Below, one piece after another: positions 49,381-58,912 of a stretch of 64,000 nucleotides of DNA (its first letter is position 1; each line of letters begins with the position of its first letter). Source of the stretch: 'Nostoc azollae' 0708 (GTDB lineage Bacteria > Cyanobacteriota > Cyanobacteriia > Cyanobacteriales > Nostocaceae); the NCBI RefSeq assembly GCF_000196515.1, contig NC_014248.1:3228001-3292000 (forward strand), given 5' to 3'. The position numbers and the translations under genes were made by a program. The notes under the pieces are model-generated. The model was not told the origin of the DNA, ran no database searches, and worked only from the letters and a program-made list of their open reading frames with translations.

Positions 49381-49781
49381 ATCGGTTTTAGACGCTTCTG
49401 TATTTTTAGCTTATCTGAGGGAGAAACCAGGTGCAGAAGTTGTAGAAGAATACTGTGACTGATGGGTGCTATATCAGTATTATTGACTGGGTAGAAGTCT
49501 TATGAAAAATTGTTGATTGAGGAGAATCACCTGAGGAAATTATTAAAGGATTAAAAAATGAAATCTTCCTAGAAAAGAGTTTAGAAATTCCTTGCATCGA
49601 AGAAGATGCTATCACTATAGCTAAATTTCGACCCTTAAGCAAAAGTGTAGGATTTTCATTAGGTGATCGGGCTTGTCTTGGTTTAGGTAAACGTTTGAAT
49701 TTATCGGTATTGACAGCAGATAAATTCTGGACTAATTTATGTTTAGGAATTACGATTAATTTGATTCGTCGAATTAATTAA
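49373..49781 (+). pseudogene. VapC-type PIN-domain toxin, decayed
   Basis: Starts GTG within the antitoxin end: NKSVLDASVFLAYLREKPGA (first PIN Asp), then a frame change, PCIEEDAITIAKFRPLSKSV, GFSLGDRACLGLGKRLNLSV and LTADKFW, with the later PIN acidic residues. Several stops in the middle third. A dead type II toxin. Confidence 0.8.
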
Positions 49782-49799
49782 TATTAATAATCAGATTCA

Positions 49800-51475
49800 G
49801 ATAAAGCCGACTATAAGACAATACGGTGGTTATACTATGAAACAACCGTCGTCTGAACATTGATATCAAAATTCAGCTTTTTCCGTAAAACATTGAAAAT
49901 GGCAGTCAGATTATCCATTATTGGATTATGTTTTGCAGATAACATCCACCATAAATCCGTAAGGATTCAGGTCTAAGGTGGAGGGATTAAAGAAAGTGTA
50001 TGGAAAGCAGAGTGAACCATGGCTTTCATAGGTTGGTCAAAAAACTCAATTAGAGAAAGTGCTTGACGGCGACAAGTTTTTATAACCGTCAATAAGTTGG
50101 CAGTATGTTGGAATAGCTCTAGAGAAAGAGAATCACCACAGACTTTTCGATGTGTCAGTGCTAAACCTAACCTTGGTTCAGCTAAATTATTATCAAGGTC
50201 TAGTGCCTAAGGAAGGTAAAAGTTTACCAGGTGCCCCTGGGGCTTGATCAATGAATGAATGGAAGATTCAACTTTTGGTTGAAACTAGGATGAGCAAGTC
50301 AAGAATTCATGAAGGTTTTGGGTTTGTTGGAATAAAGGGTAGTTTTTAAAACCTTCATCTATGAGGTCCATGAATTTTGTGCCAATTTCTTGGTGATTGA
50401 AGCTAGGAATCTTGATTAGTGTCTTGAAGTGACGGGGTAGGGTAGATGTGCCTGACATTTCTGTTGAGCTGTGACCGCATAATCGTTATAGGCAGTAAAG
50501 TCATCAGAACTGAGTACACCAGAGTAACTTGAACCCACAATGGATTCTAACTCACGAGGACAAGGAGTATCAGGCCCATAAAATCAAGGGAAGTCACTAT
50601 TGGCAAAAATCCATAACCATTGTTTCACCCCTTTGAGTACCCAGGGTGTTTCATCCCCAAGGATATGAGGCTGGGTTTGTTTGATCCACTGTTTGAGGCT
50701 ATGAATACTTTGAGCCACTGGACCATCTATTCCTTTATTGGTACCTACTAATGTTCCCACTCCAATTTCTATTTGACCGAGTTCCCACAACAACAAGTGT
50801 TGTTTTTCATAGGGTCAATGGCCCTAGTTATTGATCCGTCCCAAAAAAGCTTGTCCTGTGATTCCTATATCTTGTCCCGGTACTATCTCTGGTGACCAGA
50901 GTAGCGCTTGTGTTTCCGCACACACACTGCAAGTCTACGTATATCTTTCATATTCTACTATTTGGATTGCCCTGTCCACCAAGTCCCCTACTTGTTGTGT
51001 TTGGATTTTTATTGGTTCGCCAAACAATTGCCCCTGACGTCACCATCCGCATACTTGCCGTCCCACTATCTCAAATTTATTCTATCTATTCCACCAAACA
51101 CCTTTCTCCTTTTTCCCCTATGCCCTGGTTGTCCTCCTAGTTCCCGTTTTCGTGTCTGGTTTTCTTCTGGTTTCTCTTCTTGTTTGTTCTCGGTTTCTTT
51201 GAGGATGTCTCCCAAGGGTGGTTTGGATCATGTTATGGTCTCTAAATCTCTACTGACTTTGAGTTTCTCTATTTCTTTTTCCAGTTCTACTACTCTATTT
51301 GTTAGGTTCTCTATACTTTTCCCCTAGTCAATAATGATTTCTACCAGTTGCTCTGTTCCCAACTGCTTCAATATGTCTCTGTCTAGTTTTGGTCCCAGCT
51401 TCTTTTCCATAACTGCTATATTCTGCCTCTCCTATCACACTTGTCAATACCCCACCACCTCAATCCTTACAAACG
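49800..51475 (-). pseudogene. IS66-family transposase, copy 1, decayed
   Basis: Read leftward: the N-terminal part at 50820-51470, then an open piece 50796-50584 (GQIEIGVGTLVGTNKGIDGP and LGDETPWVLKGVKQWLWIF with the catalytic DET), PCPRELESIVGSSYSGVLSS, and a worn C-terminus to about 49800. Interrupted throughout. Its right end lies inside a HigB-like toxin remnant. The segment 50819-51460 is duplicated at 53320-53960. Confidence 0.8.
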
Positions 51476-51717
51476 AACAAATAAGACTATTAGTTACTTA
51501 CCATCCTGAGCTAGATAAATTCAATATCCTGGACTCCAATCAATCTTATATTCACCAATGCCATCAAACCATTTAACATTTGATGTATTACCTAACTCCA
51601 GAGGAGACTTAGCAACTGTCACCTTCGGCCCCGCTTGGGAATCCAAGCTATCAAAGCATTCTTGGTAAGGACTTGAACCATCTTATTTAAAAGAATCTTG
51701 AACTTTTATATTAGACA
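51476..51717 (-). pseudogene. RelE/HigB-type toxin remnant cut by IS66
   Basis: Minus-strand frame from ATG 51717: MSNIKVQDSFK, stop, [52 protein letters not shown], stop, IYLAQDGK. This is the HigB/RelE killer-protein pattern (EYKI..GPGYRIYF..DG). The 3' end is replaced by IS66 sequence at about 51475. Confidence 0.75.
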
Positions 51718-51731
51718 TAATAAAATATTGC

Positions 51732-51773
51732 TTGATATATAGTAACCTATATATCAAGCAATATGATTCTAGA
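51732..51773. terminator. Perfect 18-bp hairpin
   Basis: ATATTGCTTGATATATAG and its exact reverse complement are separated by only TAAC. The stem is AT-rich and without a T-run. It sits upstream of the toxin remnant and after the promoter side of the oxidoreductase gene. It could be a terminator, an operator-type palindrome, or an IS relic. Confidence 0.6.
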
Positions 51774-51891
51774 GAAACTTAAACTTGTGTAAATTTATTA
51801 TTCAAATTTGATCAGACTCCGAACTCAATACTGCTCGGTTAGGGGAGAAGAAGCTTTAACCTTTCCCCAAACCAATTTGCAACTTTCAGGT

Positions 51892-53001
51892 TTATAATTG
51901 AGTATTTCTAGCTAAGAATGATTCTATACTTGGTACATCTACCCAGGTTTTTAATTGATTGGATTTATAGGATAAATCCATTAATAATTGAGAATACATA
52001 CCCTCATACAAAGAGGGTGTAGTTTCCTGCTTGGTTTCAATTCCTTTTACCCATTGGTCTACCACATGCAGAAATGCACAAATCCGACCATCATTATAAT
52101 GTTGGGGAAAGAGTAAATGTTGAGGAATTTCTATTTCTTGTAAAGGTTGACCTGGTTGTGAACCCCAAACCCGGAAACCGTGAATATAATCTTTTTGGTT
52201 ATAGCTTCCTAAAACTAATGTCCCTTTATCTCCATATACTTCTAGCCAATGTGGTCTGTCTGCATAAACAACTGCACTAATAGAAACTTGGCAAGGTATA
52301 CCATTTGCTAATTCTAAAGTTAGTAAACAATTATCATCTGTATCTACTGGTTTTAATTCTCCAGTCTCTGGGTTAGTTCTGGCAGTAATAGCTGTACTCA
52401 AATGGGCGTTTAATCTGTTAACTGAACCGAATAACCAGTTAATATAATCAAAAGCATGAGAACCTAAAGAACCTAATGCACCTCCACCTTCTTCTTGACT
52501 AGAATACCAATTCCAACGACGGGATGTATCTGCACGGGAAGAACCCAACCAATCAATTTTGATTAAGCGCAAATTACCCACAGAGTTTGAGGATAGAAGC
52601 TGAGAAAACAGTTGCCATGCGGGAACAAAGCGAAATTCAAAATCTACAGATGCAATTACACCTTGATTTTTAGCTAAAAGATATAGTTCTTTGGCTTCGT
52701 TTGCATTTAAGGTGATGGGTTTTTCTAGTAAAATATGTTTACCAGATTGCAGGACTTGTTTTGCCATTTCATAGTGTAAAAATGGCGGTGTGGAAATGCT
52801 GACTGCTTGCACTTCTAGTAAAGCGAGAATTTCTGTTAGATTATCACTAGCATGGGGGATATTATAAGTTGCGGCTATGGCCTTAGCTCTATGAATATCT
52901 CGATGATAAATAGCAACTATCTCTGTTTTGTGATGGGCTTGAAATGCGGGAATATGTACTTTCTGACCAAATCCAGTACCGACAACTGCAACACCAATCA
53001 T
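51892..53001 (-). CDS. Gfo/Idh/MocA family oxidoreductase
   Basis: 369 residues. N-terminal Rossmann domain with GVAVVGTGFGQKVHIPAFQA, YNIPHASDNLTEILA, AVSISTPPFLHYEMAKQVLQ and the family hallmark LLEKPITLNANEAKEL. The C-terminal alpha/beta domain includes WNWYSSQEEGGGALGSLGSH with His as the probable substrate contact. An NAD(P)-dependent oxidoreductase acting on sugars or related polyols; substrate unknown. It is one of the few intact genes between 47.9 and 54.6 kb. Confidence 0.87.
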   Translation of the reverse strand: MIGVAVVGTGFGQKVHIPAFQAHHKTEIVAIYHRDIHRAKAIAATYNIPHASDNLTEILALLEVQAVSISTPPFLHYEMAKQVLQSGKHILLEKPITLNANEAKELYLLAKNQGVIASVDFEFRFVPAWQLFSQLLSSNSVGNLRLIKIDWLGSSRADTSRRWNWYSSQEEGGGALGSLGSHAFDYINWLFGSVNRLNAHLSTAITARTNPETGELKPVDTDDNCLLTLELANGIPCQVSISAVVYADRPHWLEVYGDKGTLVLGSYNQKDYIHGFRVWGSQPGQPLQEIEIPQHLLFPQHYNDGRICAFLHVVDQWVKGIETKQETTPSLYEGMYSQLLMDLSYKSNQLKTWVDVPSIESFLARNTQL

Positions 53002-53039
53002 AGTTTGTTAAAAGTTGAAAGTTCAAATCTATTAAAACT

Positions 53040-53290
53040 GTACAATTAAAACCTGAGAATTTTACGGTCATAATTTTTCCGTAAGGGTTCAATTTCCCAA
53101 ACTATGCCTTCTCCTGGTTATAATGCGACATCTATAAATAATGATTCTACCGCAGTTGTAGCTACGGCTTTGTTGTCGGGGAAGGGTTGTAAATCTTCGG
53201 TAAGAAGTCGGAGTTTAAAACCGGAGGGAATGGTTAAACCAACGGTGAGGTGACGCAATTCAAGGCCCTATGTATCTTCTGGTTGTGAAT
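53040..53290 (-). pseudogene. C-terminal fragment of an unrecognised protein
   Basis: Minus-strand frame reads ELRHLTVGLTIPSGFKLRLL, TEDLQPFPDNKAVATTAVES, LFIDVALYPGEGIVWEIEPL and a stop near 53040. The N-terminal part is replaced by IS66 sequence. The frame looks protein-like but I cannot name a family. Confidence 0.45.
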
Positions 53291-53299
53291 ACCACAACC

Positions 53300-53975
53300 A
53301 GAAGTGTTGTTTTTCATAGGGTCATTGACCCTAGTTATTGATCCATCCCAAAAAAGCTTGTCCTGTGATTCCTATATCTTGTCCCGGTACTATCTCTGGT
53401 GACCAGTGTGCCCTTTGGGTTTCCCTACACACACTGCAAATCCACGTATATCTTTCATATTCTACTATTTGGATTGGCCTGTCCACCAACTCCCCTAGTT
53501 GTTGTGTTTGGATTTTTATTGGTCCGCCAAACAATTACCCCTGACCTCACCATCCACATACTTGCCGTCCCACTATCTCAAATCTATTCTATCTACTCCA
53601 CCAAACCCCTTTCTCCTTTTTCCCCTATGCCCTGGTTGTCCTCCTGGGTTCCGTTTTCGTGTCTGGTTTTCTTTTAGTTTCTCTTCTTGTTTGTTCTCCG
53701 TTTCTTTGACAATGTCTCCCAAAGGTGGTTTGGATAATGTTATGGTCTCTAAATCTCTACTGACTTTGAGTTTCTCTATTTCTTTTTCCAGTTCTACTAC
53801 TCTATTTTGTTAGCTTCTCTATACTTTTCCCCTGGTCAATAATGATTTCTACCAGTTGCTCTATTGCTAACTGCTTCAATATGTCTCTGTCTAGTTTTGG
53901 TGGCAGCTTCTTTTCCATAACTGCTATATTCTGCCTCACCTATCACACTTGTCAATACCCCACCACCTGAATCCT
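53300..53975 (-). pseudogene. IS66-family fragment, copy 2
   Basis: The segment 53320-53960 is a direct repeat of 50819-51460. It includes a zinc-ribbon-like WICSVCRETQRAHWSPEIVP followed by QDIGITGQAF. Only the N-terminal third of the transposase is present. Near 53278-53312 a GGTTGTG / CACAACC palindrome marks the left junction. Confidence 0.8.
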
Positions 53976-54087
53976 TACCTTCTGGAACTCGAAAACCAAA
54001 TTCTTGCAGGACTTGAGTAGCTAAATTGCTAAAAACCATAACTAATATCTGCCCAAAATCTTTTACTAAAACCTGATATTTCTTCAT
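53976..54087 (-). pseudogene. Short gene stub fused to IS66
   Basis: Frame from 54087: MKKYQVLVKDFGQILVMVFS, NLATQVLQEFGFRVPEGKD, then IS66 sequence. It appears to be the start of a host gene interrupted by the IS. I do not recognise it. Confidence 0.45.
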
Positions 54088-54243
54088 TTTCAGGTTTTTC
54101 TAGCAGAATATCGGTGAAGACTAAGAAATATTACATAGTATACCGTAAAAATCCATGACAATGATGATAAATTTTATAAATGCTATCAAAAACAGGTAAT
54201 AAGCTTTCACCTATTACCCGTTACCTATGATCAATAAATGTCT

Positions 54244-54644
54244 CTAATCTCCTGTAGCCATCAGGAACAGATTCAAAATCACCTTACCACTAGGACTTTT
54301 TACCTCTACCTGAATACAACTCGGATCACTTGGTCGCCAACTTACTTGATATTTTGTGCCATTATTATTTCAAGTATAAACTTGACGGTTATTAGTTCCT
54401 GAAGGAACAGCACTAGACAGGGTAATATAAGAATTACTCTTACGGTTCTCGCCATAATAATAGATATTATTATCAAAAGACAAACTTACTCTCCAGACAA
54501 ACTTACTATCCAGTCTTTATCAGCAAAATTTACTTTTGGATAATTGTATGATGCGGCTAGTACAGGTTGAGGAATGGCAACATCAATAATCGCAGGTGCA
54601 GAAATACCCAAAATTCTTGCTAAAGCAATAGCTTTATAGTTCAT
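54244..54644 (-). pseudogene. Small secreted protein, frameshifted
   Basis: From 54644: MNYKAIALARILGISAPAII (signal-like), then QPVLAASYNYPKVNF, a duplicated segment around 54480-54510, IYYYGENRKSNSYITLSSAV, PSGTNNRQVYT, a stop, NNNGTKYQVSWRPSDPSCIQ, VEVKSPSGKVILNLF. It looks like a cyanobacterial exported protein of unknown function. The TAA at the YT/NNN junction and the disturbed centre make it a pseudogene. Confidence 0.6.
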
Positions 54645-54747
54645 AAAGGACTCTTTGGTGAAGGCACAATGAGATACTTATACAAATCAATAAAATTAAA
54701 GGAATAAGTCGAGAGATAGGAAAATAGCACCTACCTCTCAGCCATAA

Positions 54748-54906
54748 TTACTTCTTGGCAATTATCCAAACCGCGTGGATAATTCCCGGAATATAACCGA
54801 ACAACGTCAAAACGATATTAATCCAAAAATCCCAAGCGAAACCTACTTGCAAAAATACTCCTAAAGGTGGCAGAAAAACCGCGCATAAAATCCGTACTAA
54901 ATCCAT
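54748..54906 (-). CDS. YqaE/Pmp3-family small membrane protein
   Basis: 52 codons: MDLVRILCAVFLPPLGVFLQ, VGFAWDFWINIVLTLFGYIP, GIIHAVWIIAKK. Two TM helices and the FLPPLGVFLQ....WINI.LT..GYIPGIIHA signature of the UPF0057/Pmp3 family. The family is often induced by salt or cold and is thought to affect membrane potential. Intact. Confidence 0.92.
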   Translation of the reverse strand: MDLVRILCAVFLPPLGVFLQVGFAWDFWINIVLTLFGYIPGIIHAVWIIAKK

Positions 54907-54995
54907 TTCACCCTCCCATTAATATTCCACGTCTGTACAATTAACATCACTTGCCATAAATACGATTCCTAAAAAGATACGGTAAACCGTACTTC

Positions 54996-55352
54996 TTAAC
55001 CACCGCTGATTTTGGCTTTGTAACCAAGCTTGATTAAAATCTCTAATATTTTCTGTTTATGATCTCCCTGAATTTCAATTTCGTTCTCTTTCAGAGTTCC
55101 ACCTGTACCGCATTGGGTTTTTAACTGTTTTAATAAAGCAGCCAAATTTTCTGGTTTAGTTTGAAACCCGGTAATTATTGTCACAGTTTTACCTTTGCGT
55201 CCAGCACGAGTAGCTTGTACTCTCACATTTTGCTGATTTGGTGGTAAATCTTGGATTCCGCATTCTACACCACGTTCTAATGCAGGTGAGATACCCTTAC
55301 CAAATTCTTGGTAAACAAAGCGTTTGTCTGATTTGGGATTGGAAGAAGACAT
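54996..55352 (-). CDS. SUI1/eIF1-family translation factor (YciH-like)
   Basis: 118 residues. The C-terminal SUI1 domain has VRVQATRAGRKGKTVTIITG, LAALLKQLKTQCGTGGTLKE, EIEIQGDHKQKILEILIKLG. The GTGG.LK..EIEIQGDH motif is diagnostic. Bacterial YciH-type proteins are thought to influence start-site fidelity under stress. Intact. Confidence 0.9.
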   Translation of the reverse strand: MSSSNPKSDKRFVYQEFGKGISPALERGVECGIQDLPPNQQNVRVQATRAGRKGKTVTIITGFQTKPENLAALLKQLKTQCGTGGTLKENEIEIQGDHKQKILEILIKLGYKAKISGG

Positions 55353-55621
55353 AAATTTTCGTTCAGGTTTAGTTCAGGGAAAATAAATGTTTACGAAAGT
55401 ACTAAAGGCTACAGGAGATAACTTAGCTTGAGAACTTAAATTGAGTCTATTCTGTCATTTTAGCCAATCTGTGACTAGTACTGAGGGATTCCCATAAGTG
55501 AATCAATGGTTTACCTATCAGCTTGAAACAGGATACTGAGAAATATATGTAATTACATTAATCCTTTTGGGGATTGGAGTAATATAGATTACCGAAAGGA
55601 AGAATTTGAGATATAATTTCT

Positions 55622-56296
55622 ATGTTCAAAATTCCATTATCAACATCAGCTATTCCTGAAAAGCTCCCCACATGTAATAAACAGTATCGTTTTATGGGGG
55701 CGATGGCAGTTCTAGTTTTAATTAGTCTGTCGACTTCATCTGGTGGAGCGCCAATTCCTCATACTATTTCTAACAGTTGGGAAGGGTTTGTTTGGGGTAT
55801 AGGAGATCCTGTTATTGGCTTAAGTTGGTTAGCTGGTATAATCGCTCTGGCTTTACTCTCTGCAAGGTTTGTCCGTGGTGCTTGGATAGGTGGATTCTTT
55901 ATCTAATCTGCTTTATGTGGACAAATACTTCATTTGTGTGAGCCAAATCTCCAAGGTGCAGAAATGGTAGTCGCTTTATGAACTATCATATTTGGTGTAG
56001 TGTTAACTTTACCTACGCAAATAACTTGGTTGGCTGGTCCTATACTCAGTGTTACTGCTGGTCTATCTTAAGGTTATACTGATGGTCAAGCCATCATAGG
56101 TACAGAAATTGTAACTCTAGTTCCATATTTGATTGGTGTTAGCTTAACTCAAATTGCGATTGCAATGTCTGCTAGAAGAATAGGCATAATTATCACTCAA
56201 AAGGTAATGACTCAGATGTTACCTAGAACTATTCCCTGGATTGGGTTAACTTTTTGTGCAGTTGGTATCGTATTTTTGGGCAATGCAGTAATCTAG
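55622..56296 (+). pseudogene. hupE: HupE/UreJ-type nickel-cobalt permease with three nonsense codons
   Basis: One 225-codon frame, no indels, with TAA at 55904, TGA at 55979 and TAA at 56069. Segments: VLVLISLSTSSGGAPIPHTI, WEGFVWGIGDPVIGLSWLAG, IIFGVVLTLPTQITWLAGP, then GYTDGQAIIG and LVPYLIGVSLTQIAIAMSAR. This is HupE/UreJ, a membrane protein linked to hydrogenase metal supply. The third stop takes the place of a residue next to the GYT.G motif. Inactive unless read through. Confidence 0.82.
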
Positions 56297-56624
56297 GATT
56301 AACAAAATACTTTAGCGTTGTTTTGCTACTGGGAATATCACTAGCTTGGTAATTGTCCTTAGGAAAAATTAAAATAACTTGCCCAATTACAAACTTGGTA
56401 TTATTGTTGCTAATAACCTTAACTTTTGTGAAAATAAGATCAAAATTATTACTAAGTAACTACTAGATTACACAATCTAGTCATCCTTAATCATTTGTGT
56501 GTGTGAATTTTTTTCTATATACCTGCTTCCACAAGTGAACAAATAAAACAACACTGCTATGGAATTTTCTTTTGATTCCGAAATTTTAATTAACACAGTT
56601 TATGGCTGATTATGAAATTATTTG
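56297..56624. other. Intergenic region
   Basis: About 330 bp, AT-rich. A 16-codon frame from 56558 is too short to support. No other feature seen. Confidence 0.3.
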
Positions 56625-56984
56625 ATGAATATTAACGATATTACTATGATGATTTCTCAAAATTGGGGCGGTCAGGAAATGATTTCAGTAAGTATCGAAA
56701 CTAAAATCAACAGATTAGAATCTATTCTTGAGCAAATTGGTGAAGCTGTACTCTCAACAACTGAGACAATTGAACGTCTCGCTGAAAGATTAGATGCTCT
56801 AAGTTCACAAGTAGAGGCTCAAGGAAAACAAGTACAGCAGCAAGGGTATCAAATTTTTGCTTTGTGTGATGCTGTTCAAAGTTTAGCTGAATCTCAGAAA
56901 GATTCACTACAAGGAATTAGTCAATTGACACAAACTGTAGATAAAATCGTATCTTTGCTGCAATGTTCAGATGAAGAAACATGA
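56625..56984 (+). CDS. Coiled-coil hypothetical protein
   Basis: About 119 residues from ATG 56625; a TTG at 56622 and an ATG at 56646 are alternatives. Heptad-rich: IETKINRLESILEQIGEAVL, TTETIERLAERLDALSSQVE, and QVQQQGYQIFALCDAVQSLA. No membrane segment. Function unknown; likely oligomeric. Confidence 0.65.
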   Translation: MNINDITMMISQNWGGQEMISVSIETKINRLESILEQIGEAVLSTTETIERLAERLDALSSQVEAQGKQVQQQGYQIFALCDAVQSLAESQKDSLQGISQLTQTVDKIVSLLQCSDEET

Positions 56985-56993
56985 AGTTTTAAA

Positions 56994-57695
56994 TCAAAGC
57001 TTCAACTGAGTAATTGCAATATTTCCAGACAAACATATATCTACATCACTACCAGGAGTGCAATACCTTCAGTGAGCTTCGCTAACACGTTTACCATATT
57101 CATCTTCATAATAAAAATTATCACCTTCTATTCGACAATTCACAGGTAAAGGTTTGGTAGAAGGTTGACAAAATACAAATTCAGGATCAGTATCTCCTGG
57201 TAATAGATGGGGTAACTTAACATTCGAAAAGCCACCAGGTTCTAAAGGACGTTCCAGCAAGTTTGCTAATATTTCTGATGTCCATTGAGTGGCTAAATCC
57301 CAATCATAATTTAGCTTGTATTTGCGATACAGAGAAATGGCAATTCCGGGAATACCGTGCATTGCTGCTTCGCGAACAGCCGCAACAGTACCCCAAATGT
57401 ATGCATCCACTCCTAAGTTTCCACCAGGATTAGTACCTGACAGGACAAATTTGATATCTTCGCAAATTTGTGTTACTGCAATTCTGACACAATCAGCGGG
57501 AGTACCAGCAATTCTATACTCAACCTTAGAACAGCGTTGTAGCTTAATAGGACGATGGGTAGTAACTTGATATCCATAACCAGACTGATATTCTTGTGGT
57601 GCAGCGATAATTACATTTTTGTTGTTTACGACTTTGACTAAGGCTTGGATACCTGGTGCGTCGATACCGTCGTCGTTAGTTAAGATAATTTTCAT
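56994..57695 (-). pseudogene. surE: 5'/3'-nucleotidase SurE with premature stop
   Basis: The open part (57695-57069, 208 codons) has the SurE start MKIILTNDDGIDAPGIQALV (metal-binding DD), a central SGTNPGGNLG and AGTPADCVR. After TGA at 57069-57071 the same frame continues RYCTPGSDVDICLSGNIAIT, QLKL and a stop at 56994. This resembles the conserved SurE C-terminus. So the gene appears shortened by one nonsense mutation, losing about 25 residues. Active-site residues near the N-terminus remain, so activity is not excluded. Confidence 0.8.
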
Positions 57696-57835
57696 TATTG
57701 TATTTTAACGCAGAGGAACACGGAGGTAGCGCGGAGGTACACAGAGTTTTGGGTTGGAAAATTATCCACAAATGAGATGCTTTTGACATGGATTGTGTAG
57801 TATTTTGAGTGCTAGAGTGTCTTAGGATTCATCCC

Positions 57836-58573
57836 ATGGAACAGCTACTCAAGCAATTATTTAGTATTCAGAAATACATTATTCGCCTCATTTTACCCTT
57901 GATGGTGATCTTGATGGCAACTTATCTGTTTACTGCACCAGCATTAGCTACAGGTGTATATCAAATCCCCAACCTGACAGGGGATACTTGGATTGTAGAT
58001 GAAGGTGAAGTTATTAGCCGTCTTAATGAAGGTCAAATTAGCGGCACTCTTAAAGACTTGGCTAAGGAAACTGGCAAGGAAGTCAGGATTGTTACCATTC
58101 ATCGTCTTGACTATGGGGAAACACCGGAAAGTTTCGCCAAAGGACTATTTACAAAATGGTTTCCTACACCAGAGGAACAGGCTAATCAAAGTCTGTTGGT
58201 CATTGATACTGTTACCAATGGCGCAACTATTATTAGCGGGGATCAGGTTAAATCTTTATTGACTTATTCAATCGCTAATAGTGTGACTGAGGAAACCCTG
58301 GGTGCAGCTTTACGCAATGGTAATAAATATAATCAAGGATTATTGGATGCGAGCGAGCGCTTGGTAACAGTTCTTTCCGGTAAACCTGATCCCGGCCCAC
58401 CGGAAGAAAAAGAAACCATACAGGTAGAAGGAACATTTACCAAAGCTGAAGACACCGACAAAAATAAGGGCAATGCTACCGCTTGGGTAGTAGGATTATT
58501 AATTGCTGCCACTGTGATCCCCATGGCAACTTATTACATCTATCAAATCAATCAGCCTTCAAATCAAGGGTAG
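57836..58573 (+). CDS. psb32: Photosystem II repair protein Psb32 (TPM domain)
   Basis: About 245 residues from ATG 57836 (MEQLLKQLFSIQKYIIRLIL); the upstream start at 57809 seems too early. N-terminal signal/TM segment to about 45, a TPM domain about 55-185 (TWIVDEGEVISRLNEGQISG, EVRIVTIHRLDYG, ANQSLLVIDTVTNGATIISG), and a C-terminal TM helix (AWVVGLLIAATVIPMATYYI). Psb32 resides on the thylakoid and speeds recovery from photoinhibition. Intact. Confidence 0.88.
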   Translation: MEQLLKQLFSIQKYIIRLILPLMVILMATYLFTAPALATGVYQIPNLTGDTWIVDEGEVISRLNEGQISGTLKDLAKETGKEVRIVTIHRLDYGETPESFAKGLFTKWFPTPEEQANQSLLVIDTVTNGATIISGDQVKSLLTYSIANSVTEETLGAALRNGNKYNQGLLDASERLVTVLSGKPDPGPPEEKETIQVEGTFTKAEDTDKNKGNATAWVVGLLIAATVIPMATYYIYQINQPSNQG

Positions 58574-58659
58574 CTAATTGGGGATTGGGTGGCTAATAAC
58601 CTATCAATGTCGACCCATTCCCCACATTATAATTACGGAAAATAGACCTAGAATAGGAG

Positions 58660-58763
58660 AAAGTGGAAATGCATTTGTGGCTTCACTTCTTAATCCCCCA
58701 GCACCTAATCAGCCCATGATGAAAGCTGCTGCTGAATATAAACAACCAATGGGATTAAAATGA
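58660..58763 (+). pseudogene. DUF1778/TacA-like antitoxin C-terminal remnant
   Basis: The in-frame tail GNAFVASLLNPPAPNQPMMK then AAAEYKQ resembles the C-terminus of DUF1778 antitoxins (LLNPPAPN..L..AA..Y). The N-terminal DNA-binding part is absent. The stop overlaps the next start (ATGA). Confidence 0.65.
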
Positions 58764-58855
58764 CTTCTCCTACCTTTAACTATATTCTTGAACCTCTGCG
58801 TTCTCAACACAACCGAGATGATTTTCTGGCAAGCATTTTAAAGATGTTGTCATGA
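58760..58855 (+). pseudogene. GNAT (TacT-like) toxin N-terminal stub
   Basis: 32 codons beginning MTSPTFNYILEPLRSQHNRD, then DFLASILKMLS and a stop. It matches the first residues of GNAT toxins that follow DUF1778 antitoxins. Overlap ATGA with the antitoxin remnant is the usual operon arrangement. The acetyltransferase domain is gone. Confidence 0.6.
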
Positions 58856-58912
58856 TTGGAGGTATGAGATAGGAAAAAGTAAACCGGGATAACTGATAAC
58901 TGATAACTGTCC

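Noticed and set aside
50831-51576. Several overlapping plus-strand frames up to 139 codons, rich in Pro/Ser/Cys
   Set aside because: Antisense of the IS66 transposase; the minus strand gives the recognisable protein motifs.
58578-58763. Complete 61-codon gene starting at 58578
   Set aside because: Only the last ~35 codons resemble a protein (antitoxin tail); the first part looks like intergenic sequence, so it is listed as a remnant.
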